From the NCBI GenBank assembly GCA_964030785.1, contig OZ034970.1:40128377-40192376 (forward strand): DNA of 64,000 nt, written 5' to 3'. Below are positions 47,407-57,664 of this stretch, one piece after another. Below the pieces are notes generated by a model. The model made no database searches. It worked only from the letters and a program-made list of their open reading frames with translations, and had not been told where the DNA came from. Both the position numbers and the translations under genes were made by a program. The first letter of the stretch is position 1. The number at the start of each line of letters is the position of its first letter. This stretch comes from Siderastrea siderea (taxonomy: Eukaryota > Cnidaria > Anthozoa > Scleractinia > Rhizangiidae).

Positions 47407-47575
47407 GTTTTGGGCCCAAAAATGATTGCTTAGTTTTTTAATAGAATATCAACCCGATGTAGAATTAATTTAGAACAAACAGAATCCTCATAAATCTCGA
47501 AAGTGTAATGCATATTCACAAAAACCTCTTGTGTGTGTGATTGAAGTTGACTAAATCTGCTGCACTAGTTGTTAA
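47407..47575. repeat. GPCR 5'-flank segment repeated at ~63 kb
   Basis: Shares TGATTGCTTAGTTTTT, TTTAGAACAAACAGAAT and TTGACTAAATCTGCTGCACT with 62992-63155 in direct orientation, with ~75% identity by eye. Confidence 0.65.
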
Positions 47576-47865
47576 TAATGTATTGATGCGTTCCCCAGTA
47601 TCCTTATAATCGTGACTCATTCCAAATTGTTGGAAGTGTGCATATATGTTACAATTATTCACTACTTCGTAACTATCTTGGCAAGCAGGGCGCCGGCTTA
47701 GCCTTTTTTTCGTTTACAAAAGTAAGAAGTCAAATCAACGAATCACTCATCAAAGGTGATAATTTCTCTTTGAACAATAGCCACTGACAACTCTTAAGCT
47801 CAAACACACTTTAAACAACTGATGAAGACTCGAACGCAAGGATAAGCGCCAAAGTTAGTCACAAG

Positions 47866-48035
47866 GTGAAGCATTTGTTAAATATACCAATACGCTTCAG
47901 GACCTTCAGTCAAAGTCTCGGTGGCCTCGCTTTCGTCGGCAACCTTCTCCTGTCTTACACTTATGAAAAATAGCCTTAAAACGGTTGAAAGTGTTTCATT
48001 TTGTAACTGTTTTGATGTTATTTTTTTATATATAG
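47866..48035 (+). other. Possible 5'-UTR intron of the orphan GPCR
   Basis: CACAAG|GTGAAG (47865/47866) could be the donor, and TTTTTTTATATATAG|GAG (48035/48036) is a good pyrimidine-rich acceptor 16 nt before the start ATG. Confidence 0.45.
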
Positions 48036-48051
48036 GAGAAATCGTTCGGCA

Positions 48052-49122
48052 ATGGAAAACAATGAAACAAGTTGGATGTCTTCTGGTGTATCTGAAAGGG
48101 AAAGTGATTCACTTGACTGGAATAACAACACAGTCAATCCGTTAGCGGTTTACGTCTTCACGCCAGCCAGTGTCACAGCAAAACTTGTCCTCTGCGTAAT
48201 ACTCTCAGCTATTGGCGCAATGGGTTTCCTGGGAAATTCTCTGATATTTTTCTTTCTTTGGAAAAACGAATCAAGAAATCCAATCCAGTCAAGTCGTTTT
48301 ATGAAGAACTTGAACATATATGTGAGAAGTTTGTCCCTGTCAGACCTTCTTTGTTGTGTGGTGTCGTTACCTCTTCTGTGCATTCAAATATTGTTTGATG
48401 TATTCCAAAGTGGTTGGCGATGCAGGGTAGTGCGATATTTGAACTTTATATTTCCTGTTATTACGATTAATAACCTAGTCGTGATAAGCCTAGAGAAACT
48501 TTTATCAACACGCACGGTTCCACGCACTTTCAGTTTCTCAGCAGTGCGTAAAATGATCATTTGTGCGTGGGTGTTAGGACTTGTGATCTCGTTGTTTCCT
48601 TCAGTCGCATACGATGGAATAAGACTGGATCTCAACAACACTCATTTCACTGTCGTTTGCAAATACAGAAAGAATTTTTATCCAGTTGGAGCAGGTCTGA
48701 TCTTTTACCCAATACAGTATGTCCTTCCAAGTATCTTCATAACTTACACAAATGTATGTTTGCTTAAAATTGTTTGGAACAGAGGAAGAAGAAGAATTGG
48801 TAATGTAACGGACAATGCCTTCAAGGCCTATCTGCGAGCCAAAAGGATCAAAGGGACAGCTCTCCTCGTGGCTTTAACATTTGCCTTCATTCTGCCTTAC
48901 TTTGCTTTTATAGCTTATAGAATGTATATTAAGATAACTGAACCGCAACGCGATTTTTCAGATGATTATTTGGTAAATTATTCTACTGTTGGTATCGCAT
49001 ATTGTATCGGTGCCTTAAATTTCATAATTTTCTACGCTCAGATGAAGGAGTTCCGAGTGTTTGTGAAGAAAAACTTTTGTAGAAGAAACAATAAAATCAA
49101 CCCTTCTGAGGTCGTTAATTAG
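48052..49122 (+). CDS. Orphan class A GPCR, 356 aa
   Basis: Single coding exon from ATG (MENNETSW) with N-glycosylation sequons at the N-terminus (NET, NNT). Approximate helices: TM1 43-70 with the GNS motif (61-63), TM2 ~90-112 with SLSDLL (Asp98), TM3 ~126-150, TM4 ~166-185 with Trp173, TM5 ~210-240, TM6 ~268-292 with FILPYF, TM7 ~310-330. Cys124 and Cys203 can form the TM3-ECL2 disulfide. The DRY site reads LEKLL, and the NPxxY site reads NFIIF, so both activation motifs are non-canonical. The family looks like a lineage-expanded cnidarian rhodopsin-like receptor, not closely related to the 23713 receptor. Ligand unknown. Confidence 0.92.
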   Translation: MENNETSWMSSGVSERESDSLDWNNNTVNPLAVYVFTPASVTAKLVLCVILSAIGAMGFLGNSLIFFFLWKNESRNPIQSSRFMKNLNIYVRSLSLSDLLCCVVSLPLLCIQILFDVFQSGWRCRVVRYLNFIFPVITINNLVVISLEKLLSTRTVPRTFSFSAVRKMIICAWVLGLVISLFPSVAYDGIRLDLNNTHFTVVCKYRKNFYPVGAGLIFYPIQYVLPSIFITYTNVCLLKIVWNRGRRRIGNVTDNAFKAYLRAKRIKGTALLVALTFAFILPYFAFIAYRMYIKITEPQRDFSDDYLVNYSTVGIAYCIGALNFIIFYAQMKEFRVFVKKNFCRRNNKINPSEVVN

Positions 49123-49163
49123 AGGTGAACGAAGAGAACTCTGTCTTGCTATAGAGGGTCAGA

Positions 49164-49329
49164 ACCTTAGGACAGTCTACAATGCTATACCGCAATTAAG
49201 AAAATTTAACCTAATGTAATGGTAATTTTGACACATAAACTTCCAAACCTTACGACAGACGACGATGTTATCTGACAATTAAGAAAATTTAACCCAGTGT
49301 TGCACTAATTTTGACACATAAACTTCCAA
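49164..49329. repeat. Two-unit tandem repeat, 83-bp period
   Basis: Both units run from ACCTTA-GACAG to AATTTTGACACATAAACTTC and share CAATTAAGAAAATTTAACC. They lie just after the GPCR stop, in its likely 3' UTR or flank. Confidence 0.8.
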
Positions 49330-49509
49330 ATGCATTCCGGGAGTTGCGAGCACATTTGGCATCCGCCATGTTGGTTTGAAAATCTATGGTGCTTTTTTGC
49401 GAAGTATCATATTTTAAATGCAAAAACTTTAAAAGTTGTTTACGACTTGTTTTTTTCTATTGACGTCGTTACTGATCTAAGGCTCCTATGATTGACAAGT
49501 TCCCTGTAT

Positions 49510-49615
49510 AGGCAATCGAACCCAATCGAACTGAAGATCAATCAAGTCCGGCAATCGAGCTCAATCCATGGATTGATGCAAAGTTTAGTGCTCGCTTCGT
49601 TCGATTGCCGTATAC
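49510..49615. mobile_element. Small inverted-repeat element
   Basis: GTATAGGCAATCGAAC at the left and GTTCGATTGCCGTATAC at the right flank an AATC-rich centre; possible MITE remnant. Confidence 0.45.
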
Positions 49616-50811
49616 CGGGCAAGTGATACGATTTTAGTTGGGAAGCAGTTCTAGCTAAAAGGCAATTGAAAAAAGGTCATCATTTAAGATCAATAATAAA
49701 TTATTACAGTATACTATTATCATCACAGTGTTGCAGTTATAGTGTACATATTATAACTGAAACGCATTTATCAAGTTGGAGCAGAGAAATCACCATAAAA
49801 AAGATTATTTATATAAATATATATCTCTCAATGCGACTGGGAAAGAGGGTGCATAGCGCGTAAAGGAAATTACCATTATGAGGACTATAGAAATTGAGCC
49901 TGTATGTTTTTTAAATTGGGCGTTGCACCAAAGGAGCCCATTTCTTATTATCACTGCTGCTGGTGCTCGATTCTATCTTATATTGAGAGCTCAGAACAAG
50001 CAAGAAACCTTTAATATGTGGGAGCTTTTCCCTAACCTTGCAGCGCCATATGAGATATCTGGCGAGGAGGAAACACAAATTAAGCTGCAATGAATAATGT
50101 CGAGAGTCGTCCGGCTTCACACCCAAAGAGATTGCCATGCTCTTTTCATAAGTCTCTGGGATAACAGTTTCTGCTTTCAACTATTCAGTTAAATCATTTC
50201 AAAAAGAAGCAGTGAATGGAAATGTGAATTCATAGCTATATGCTCCAGAAACAACGACTTGAAGTGAACTGCACTAGTACTTTTAGCTCATGCACAACAA
50301 AGTCGAAGCCATTTGTGATCTTCCAGGGTAAAATGTACATGTACATGTAATGATATCTGTAACAAACGGCAGATGAACGATTTCCATAGCTGTTCGAACG
50401 GGCAACTAATTCACATTTTTCGAACAGATGAGCAAAACCGTATAAACTGGCAAACATAAAAATCTTCGAACGGTTGATGAAGTAAAAGGGTTCGAAAGAT
50501 TAATCTCACTTAAATGTGATATACGGATTTGTTAAGTTCCACGTTCACACTCGCCAATTTGCTTATAGATATTGAAGATCTCTTAATCGAGATGTGGACT
50601 GAGCTGAAACACTCGGCGCTCTTCGGTGTTTGATATCCCAACCAAATGCTCTTTCTGGTGTTTGATATATTACATCAAAAACCTTGTGCAAATGCATACT
50701 ATGGTATAGCACGTAGAACGATAATTCCAGTAAGGATATAAAGTTCACTCCATGGAAAATGCTCGGTTCCGACTTTTGTTCAGAAAAGGGATAGGTGAGC
50801 GCAATATTGTA
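49616..50811. other. Unannotated intergenic
   Basis: No supported exon, RNA gene or repeat recognised. The next feature is the start of the direct duplication. Confidence 0.4.
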
Positions 50812-52280
50812 CGATATGTCTGTTACATTTTGCTGCATATCTTTCTCTCTGCCTCCCCCCCCACCCCCTAGGAAATGCCAAGTTTGCATACTGAAAAAAG
50901 ATTTGAAAACTGTATCTCTCTCCTAAGTTACTTCAATTTTGTTTCTTGATTAATTAAAACGAAAGAAAGATATTTTTTTTGTTTAAGAATTACTCCTTTC
51001 AAAGATTATGCTGCCATTTTGAATACCTAAAGCGGCGACAGACCATAGAGCATTGGAGCCCTGAGCAAATTTTTATGTGGGAACCCTACCCCTTCCCCGC
51101 CAATATATGTAGTGTATATGGGGCTGCGTGACGTCGCGCACTCATCGGCGCTGTTTTGGCGAAAGGCGTAATCACAATTTCCATGAAATCAAATTCTAAC
51201 TCTTTCCACTTGCCAATTTTGTCGCAAGGTTCGGACCAATGTCAAGTCCGTGCTTGTTCGATGTCGAAACACGCTGGTCGATTTTTATTTGACATAAACT
51301 GGGTAGCAAGTGGTGCGATTGTATGAAATGTTCTTCGTTGAGAACTGCGCGTGATTGTTTCAATGACAACTTGAAAGGGTTGGCATTTTCAAGTATTATT
51401 TTATTATTTACCACAAAAATGAATAGTGTCTTTGTTGTTGCTTACTTTGATTGGGGTTCAGATTCGAAATAACATTTGCTATTTTTCTCAGCAGTTGTGT
51501 CGCACGACCGTTTTGCTCAATTGTCCGAAAAAAGTTTTGATGCTAGACATGTAGAAAATGACATAATTAAACACTTTGTTGATTTCTGTCAATATTTTGC
51601 GTTTTTTAACCTTAAAAAGGTGAAAAAACCGAGTTTTTACTCCAAAATGGCTTGAACTCCTGCTACTTCTGATATCATATCTCGTAACCATAGCAACAAA
51701 TTCTCACCAAACCTTTTGTCAAAATTTGTCCAAGGGATATGCATACAGCTACTGAAAACAGCAGGTGTAGATGAAAACTCGTTTTGGAAAAATTCAAGGA
51801 AAACCTTGTACGTCCGAGGGTGAAAAGGTTGCCTAAGTTTAAGCCCAGCCATGTATGGAACTTGAGTTTTCCTATAACAAGAAAAATTGCACAATAACGG
51901 TGGTGAGTTGCGAGTATTGTGTGTTCTTAGCAGCTGATGTCAGCGTTAAGAAAAACTCATCCACAAATTCGACATCTTAGGTTTGGTGAGGTCTTTATCT
52001 TCCATTTTTCGTGTAAGCAATTACTTCTATTTGTTAGAGCTACTAATATTAATCTACCGCTTTTTTAGCAGGGAAGTATGGGACGGGCATGGGTTTTTGC
52101 AAAGAATCACGAAAAAATATATCGCTCACCATTTTTCTTCACAAATACATTCAATGTGTTTTGTTTGGCTAAAAAAGATGAAAATCAATGTTGTCAGCAA
52201 AGTGAAAAGTAAAAAAAAAAAAGAAAAAGCTGATCATGTCGTTTTACTGTTCTAAAATTGTGCAAAGTATCAAATCTTAT

Positions 52281-53021
52281 TTTTACAATAACTGAGCGAA
52301 TTCTCGCGCGCTGATTGGCTAATTTTTATCGTCAATAAGAGGACAGACGGATGAACCATGTAAAGCTGACGCAATCAGCAAAAGTTTTGTCAAACTGTTT
52401 AGTGCTGAGTTCTTGATGAGGCGAGAATTGTACCACAAATCTAGTAGTCGTCAATGAGAAATCATCTAAAATTTATGGGTTAAAACTGAAGAAACCATTG
52501 CAGCCTTAATGCGAAAAGATGAGGATGTTTATTGTGGATTCAGACCTGAAAATCGGCGGTGAGCGGGAATTTGTGCTGTCGATGAAATTAAGCTGAACCG
52601 TGTTTTAACGGATTATTTTGTGAACAGTTTTCACTGGATTAAAGGTTAGTTGAGCAATTCGAATTTGTCCTTGTATTTCTGACCTATTCTTACTAAAGTT
52701 TTTATTTACGAGCCTGTGATTCTCCGAATTACAGCCATGAAATTTAGATTCTGCGGCAATTTCTTCCATTGACTCTAGAAAGCATTTCTTTCCTTCTTTT
52801 AAAAATCGGTTTTGCTTTTTGTTATTGTAAAAAACAAATTGACGTCAGTTTTTTATGCGTCTGTCCTCTTATTGATGATAAATTTCGTCATAACATTGTC
52901 AAAGTTTGTTGTAGATCCACTCGCCTGCGGCTCGTGAATCTACAACACTTTGACAATGTTATGACGAAATTTATCATCAATAAGAGGACAGACGCATGAA
53001 AAACTGACGTCAGTTTGTTAA
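52281..53021. mobile_element. 741-bp insertion in duplication copy A
   Basis: Absent from copy B, which reads CAAATCTTATATTCATATTATC across the site. Begins TTTTACAATAACTGAGCG and contains a near-perfect palindrome at its right. CAATAAGAGGACAGACG occurs in both the left part and the right palindrome, so it is probably a composite of related non-autonomous elements. Confidence 0.8.
52838..53015. mobile_element. Near-perfect palindrome inside the 741-bp insertion
   Basis: Arms of ~84 bp (GACGTCAGTTTTTTATGCGT ... CATTGTCAAAG and its inverse) meet at TCGCCTGCGGCTCG. Ends are TGACGTCAGTTT-like. The small number of mismatches suggests a young hairpin element. Confidence 0.9.
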
Positions 53022-53161
53022 ATTCATGTTATCATTAGGTTTCATAACAAAAAAATTAATTACCGGGATGCTAAACTCGTGACTGAGGAGATTTGACCTA
53101 CGTTTAACGTATAGAATCCTTTAAATGTAAAGAAGATCATCGCAGTTGGATCCCGTAGAAG

Positions 53162-53165
<4 letters not shown>

Positions 53166-53208
<43 letters not shown>
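53166..53208. repeat. (AT)n microsatellite
   Basis: About 21 AT units at the outer edge of Penelope fragment A. Confidence 0.95.
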
Positions 53209-53210
<2 letters not shown>

Positions 53211-53643
53211 CTGATTTGCAGAACTGCTGTCAGAGTGCTCAATAGAAAAACTAGAGCATAAATATTAGAAGGCAGTCTGATCAACTGAAGATTGGACTTG
53301 ACATTTTTATTACTAAATAGTTTCGTACCGCACAATTTGTACGGCACTCATCAGATAAAATTGCCAAATCTAAAGATTACAACGCTACACTGGTATATAA
53401 GGACGCTCGATGAGAAGGAAAGTATAAAATTACAACGGTTTTTCGGGACAATGAAAGCTTATGACAAAGATAATTATAAAGTATAAAATTACAACGGTTA
53501 CTGTTTCGAAACAATAAATGCTTAAAAAATGTGTGACAATGGAAGTTTTGAAATCTAAAATAAACAGTTGCTATTGCGTGACGGGTTTGAAGCTTTTGAG
53601 CAGGAATTTGTTTGCGTGTCTACAGGAGGTTATTAGTTCATTT
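53209..53643 (-). mobile_element. Penelope-like element fragment A, 3' end (interrupted)
   Basis: In reverse orientation this equals the 3' end of fragment B: the last codons of the GIY-YIG ORF (ending FKPVTQ-like) at ~53594-53643, then the 3' UTR with tandem GTATAAAATTACAACGG repeats and the hammerhead ribozyme. Its remaining ~25 bp lie at 57640-57664, beyond the 4-kb inserted element. 5' truncated after ~27 codons. Confidence 0.85.
53300..53365 (-). ncRNA. Hammerhead ribozyme, type I (fragment A)
   Basis: The 66-nt reverse complement is identical to the motif at 58643-58708 and has all the core elements described there. It is transcribed only if the minus strand is read. Confidence 0.85.
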
Positions 53644-54105
53644 AGGAGTATAGAATGGTCTGTCCAAAATGATGCGTCTCGGAAAATATCAGCCGAGTCT
53701 CGAAATCTCGGCATTCAAAGTAAGAGTCTCGGAATCTCGGGCTCGCTACACGTTGAACCGTCTCGAAGTCTCGAATTTTTATAATTTGGATCTCAGAATC
53801 TCGAAAATTACACTCGATATTAAGCTATATTAGCACGGAGTTCACAGTTCAAGGAGCAAGCAAAGCAAGTGCTAAGTCTATTTCTGTTTGCAACGACACA
53901 TAACCAACCCGTAATGAATGAGAACATCCGTACATATTTAAGCTAAATCAGCTATTAGGATGAACTACATTGCCCTTTTTATTACACATGATTTACTTAG
54001 TTCAAGGCTCAACGTTGCAGACTACTCATTATGTTACGAGTTTCGTTAAAGGAGTGGTTCGTTTGTAGACGGAACGCAGGGTTGTCGGTAGCAGCAACAA
54101 GCAGA

Positions 54106-54111
54106 TTTATT
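54106..54111 (-). terminator. LTR poly(A) signal
   Basis: AATAAA on the minus strand (TTGGAATAAATCTGC), ~75 bp before the LTR 3' end, as expected for the R region. Confidence 0.65.
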
Positions 54112-54306
54112 CCAAGATGAAAGTAATCTTTACAACTTACAGCACTACTGCTATGTCACACAGACTCTTCTAACACGGCACACAGCACTGCACGCAGCCA
54201 CTTCACTAGGTTCGGCACACAGCTTGCAAAACAACTTCTCAAAACTCTTAAAACTCTTCAAAAAAACTCCCTAAAACTCTCCCTCTGTATACCGACACGC
54301 TCTTCC

Positions 54307-54313
54307 TTATATA
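54307..54313 (-). promoter_or_regulatory. TATA box of the solo LTR
   Basis: TATATAA on the minus strand, within GTATATAAGGAAG, correctly placed between the heat-shock element and the AATAAA. Confidence 0.7.
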
Positions 54314-54445
54314 CATATCACAACAAGTTCTAGAAACCTCTACGAAATCTATTTTTAGCAACATTACATTATTACTTACTATTTAAAGAAATCACATAAT
54401 CATTTAAATGACTTTGCAATTCATAACGTTCTAGAGAGTTCTATG

Positions 54446-54463
54446 GAATGTTCTGGAAGGTTC
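54446..54463. promoter_or_regulatory. Perfect four-unit heat-shock element in the LTR
   Basis: GAAtgTTCtgGAAggTTC is four consecutive alternating nGAAn units, the HSF1 binding consensus. It lies ~135 bp upstream of the LTR TATA box on the minus strand. Additional GAA/TTC units flank it (GTTCTAGAGAGTTC just 5' on the plus strand), and a TTCtaGAA pair lies at ~54329-54336. Confidence 0.8.
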
Positions 54464-54757
54464 TGAGTAATACTAGACAATTTTCGTAACACATTATCGT
54501 TCAGACCTTCGGCGCTAAGCACTGGTGTGTCTCATTTGTTTTAAACATCGAGCTAAACGTGCTTCTAACTGAGCGATTCATATACTGCCTTTTAAACAAC
54601 TGACGTTTTCTTTGGTGTATTTTTGTACAATTAAATACAAGATAACTGCTAATAGATAAATTAGACGCAAGTTGGGAAATTTAGCTGAACTTTTATCCAC
54701 AAACAATTTTCTCCGGGCTCAGCTGCTTTGAATCTTTGAGCTCTACCGAAGCTTGTA

Positions 54758-56023
54758 CAGTGGAACCTCGATTTAACGAAGCGCCAAGGGACTGGGGAAA
54801 TTCGTTCGTTATATCGAGGGTTCGTTGTATCGAGGTTCTTTTCCATACATTACACTATTACTGGGCTGAAAAATAACAGTACAGGCACCTACAGCTGCTT
54901 CATGTCATGGAAACATTTATGTGAAAGCACGATGGCATAGCACGTAGTTAGTAAGTCACAAGTCCCCCCTTTTGTTTTACAGCCTTAGATAACACACTTT
55001 GTTCCACTTTGGCTGTACATCGTTTGTCTCACGAGATGTAGTCACGAAGGTGACTGCTTAGTCTGTATAGCTAGTCGACTGTTTATAAATGTGTGACCAC
55101 ATATAGCACGTTACCTGGTGGCGATTGCGGAATCTTTTTACTGTTAGGACCTATTTCTTCATACGTCTGCTGTAGTACCGACGCTGACCGTAGGTTATGT
55201 GCGTTGAAGGTATTTCAAATTCATTACCAGAGCGCTATCCCTCTTGATTAAATAGTCTTATGTCACTAGAACGGGTAAAAAGTTGCAAATGTTCATTGTT
55301 TTACTCCCGGAATCTGTGAGGGAGTGGAAGAGTGTGGTCTTTATCAGTTTTCCTGGTGGGAACCAGGCAAACTTTTCGGTGTTTGCAGTACCTTTGTCGC
55401 AAACCAGAGCCAGGCAATGATGATATAATTCATCGCTTCAACGTGAAAATCATCATCCAAATAAGACCACATGTCACTTCTCATGGCTTCCTCCTGTGCA
55501 ATTTTCTCTTTCCTATCCAGGCCACGCAGGCCATGAGACGTCATGAGACGTCTCGCTACTCTCGCTGACTCTGACATGTTTTACTGTCTTTTTCTTTTTT
55601 CCATTTCTTTTGGTCTTTCTTTTTCTCTTTCCTGTAGCCAACGAATTCATTTCTTTTTAATACACGCTTTTGAGACAGACTTTGTAAGGCCTTTATGGTA
55701 AATATTGAGTGACTTAACTCGAAATACAGTATTTGCCGGTTAATACGCACACTTCTCTCTGACTCAAGTGACACGCTCATGTACAAAGTTAAGTGGCTTT
55801 ATGCACACTGGTTATCTTCACACGGCACGTTTTCATTTTTCTATCCGTTTTCATTTTTTTTAAATAGATTACATTGAGACTATTGAGCCGAGTTGTGCAC
55901 GTTTCAAAATGAACATATGCTTTAGAGCAAGTAATTGGATTTGTTGACCGAGAGTTGAGCTTCTCCTTAGTTAAGAACGAATGATACGAGCACTAAAGCG
56001 CGTCGCTTTAGTGGGTTCCACTG
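54758..56023. mobile_element. pogo/Tigger-like non-autonomous element
   Basis: Left end CAGTGGAACCTCGATTTAAC, a typical pogo-like terminus, with TA in front. Right end ...GTGGGTTCCACTG matches in inverse for the outer 10 bases. The TA on the right is TG, so one target base has mutated or the boundary is off. No transposase frame. Confidence 0.5.
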
Positions 56024-57479
56024 TGCCATTTTAAAGCAGCAAAAAGTATTCGTATTCTTTTATTAATAAAGCTTTCTTTGCGGGGTAGAATGATTACGTC
56101 TACATTCACGCGCAATTAAACTTACCCTCTGCACGCTGCTCTTTCCGTGACGTTTTTGCTTCGATTTCCGTCATCCGTCGTCTTTGAGTTTCGTCATCTG
56201 TGCTTAGATCAGTGCTATCCTCGTCTATAATTTTTTTCCCTTAGGTTTAGTAAGTCATTTTCCCGCCAATTTTGTTTCGCATGATATTTGCCAACCCTTA
56301 TACCACCCCCTCCCGCTTCTATTTAGCTTTACGTAAGTTCTAAGAGATTACCGTATTAGCCTGTGTGACAGGTCTTAAAGAAACGCCTGCTTTGTAGGCT
56401 AGAGCTTATAACCTTATATGCTAGTGCCAAAATTACTATACTCCCAAGAATACGCCAAATCATCTATTTCAGATCCTGAACTTCGTCAGCGTTGTAGGTC
56501 CTCTAAAACATCTTCATATGGTTATACAATTATTCATTTTGTTCTCTTTGAATAATAAAACCCCACGTGATTCCTGATTTTCAATGGCATCATTTGCGGC
56601 GCAGGATCGTTTCCGGAGATGTCATTTATTTACAGCTTCACTCGCACAGTTCCACGTGTGCATGTTGCTCTTTTCACAGATCACTGATTGAGCTGCACAG
56701 TATAAAGCTATAAAAGGTCATAAAGGTATAACTGTATAGCTAGATGTTTATTATTTCAGTTAGAAGACTCATGCAATCACAATCTTCGAGTACATGATGG
56801 TTACAAACAGAGTAAACTTGGAACTTTTTTAGTACAAACGCTAAACTAACATCAATGTGTAACATTCCTCGCTATTCCTGTGGCTTGTCGCCAAATTTCC
56901 TGTTGAGTGTTAGACCAGGTATTCTCTTTAGTTGACCTTAGTTTTGTTCATAGCTTTCGAACCTTCCAAGTTATCGATCATTTCAATACACAAACAGAAA
57001 AACGATGTGACCAATATTGCAACACCTAAAATAACCATCAATAATTAAATAATAAAACCAGAAAAGCTAGCGGCTATAATTACACTGCAGTAACAAGCTA
57101 CAGTAGATTTACTCACCGTATTTGCGCTTTCGCCGCTTTGACTCCGCACCGTTTTTTTTCTTCCCTTGTAACCCCCTCGCATGTTCCTTGGACCAAAGCT
57201 CACCGTCTCTTTCACAAAAAGACCACAAAAGCAGAACGCCAAACTTCCTAAGCTTTCTTTATGTTTCCCACCGGAGTTAAAAGAAACAGACCAGATGGAC
57301 CAGACCAGACAATCGAATCATTAGTTTATTAGTAACTAGCCTGGCCAATAATTGCGACCGGTTGGGTACTTCGCTTTACTATAAGTTAATAACTTTAATA
57401 AAACACCAGGTTCGAGCTTCTGTGAGTTCCGAAAGCCTGAAAGCGCGTGATAGCCGCTTTTATTGCTTTCTATCAGATT
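56024..57479. other. Interior of the 4-kb TIR element, unassigned
   Basis: No transposase domain or conserved frame recognised on either strand. Confidence 0.4.
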
Positions 57480-57639
57480 ATCGAGCTCGGATTTTTGATT
57501 CAACGCGTCTCGGGCTCGTATTTTCGGAGGACCCAGTCTCGGGCTCGGATTTTACAAACAGACGGAAGTCTCGGGCTCGCATTTTAAAACATGGGTCTCG
57601 GCGTCTCGGCGAGTCTCGGATTTTACCATTCTATACCCC

Positions 57640-57664
57640 TTCATTTCGTTTACTGAGTGAAGCC
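57640..57664 (-). mobile_element. Remaining 5' piece of Penelope fragment A
   Basis: TTCATTTCGTTTACTGAGTG is the reverse complement of the fragment B coding segment at ~58348-58372 (CACTCAATAAACGAAATGAA) with one difference. It continues fragment A across the 4-kb insertion. Confidence 0.8.

Larger units (their letters stand above)
50812..53167. repeat. Direct segmental duplication, copy A
   Basis: From CGATATGTCTGTTA to CGTAGAAGTCTGAT this matches 60736-62353 at high identity, except for a 741-bp insertion at 52281-53021. Without it, copy A is ~1.6 kb. It holds no intact gene. The right end abuts an (AT)n tract and the Penelope fragment. Confidence 0.92.
54032..54491 (-). mobile_element. 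Solo LTR of an LTR retrotransposon
   Basis: A 460-bp segment with inverted termini TGTTACGA...TCGTAACA and a perfect 5-bp target duplication CATTA (54027-54031 and 54492-54496). On the minus strand it has the order U3, TATA box (TATATAA, complement of 54307-54313), transcript region, AATAAA (complement of 54106-54111), end. No internal region is attached, so it arose by LTR-LTR recombination. TGTTAC termini with a 5-bp target duplication suit Ty3/gypsy or BEL; the family is not determined. Confidence 0.92.
53644..57639. mobile_element. ~4.0-kb TIR element inserted in Penelope fragment A
   Basis: Left end GGAGTATAGAATGGT and right end (inverted) GGGGTATAGAATGGT, flanked by the 7-bp direct repeat TTCATTT (53637-53643 and 57640-57646). 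The intact target is visible in fragment B as TTCATTTCG on its reverse strand. Both ends carry arrays of GTCTCGG/CTCGGGCTCG motifs (53670-53820 and 57480-57620). No transposase was recognised. The interior holds a solo LTR and a pogo-like element. Superfamily unassigned. Confidence 0.82.

Noticed and set aside
53292..53486. 64-aa open frame (also at 58522-58716, minus), nearly identical in both places
   Set aside because: It is antisense to the Penelope 3' UTR and overlaps the hammerhead. Conservation comes from the duplicated element, not from protein function.
53518..53784. Open frame starting MLKKCVTMEV (and its twin at 58239-58490, minus)
   Set aside because: Antisense shadow of the GIY-YIG coding end, running on into the 4-kb element.
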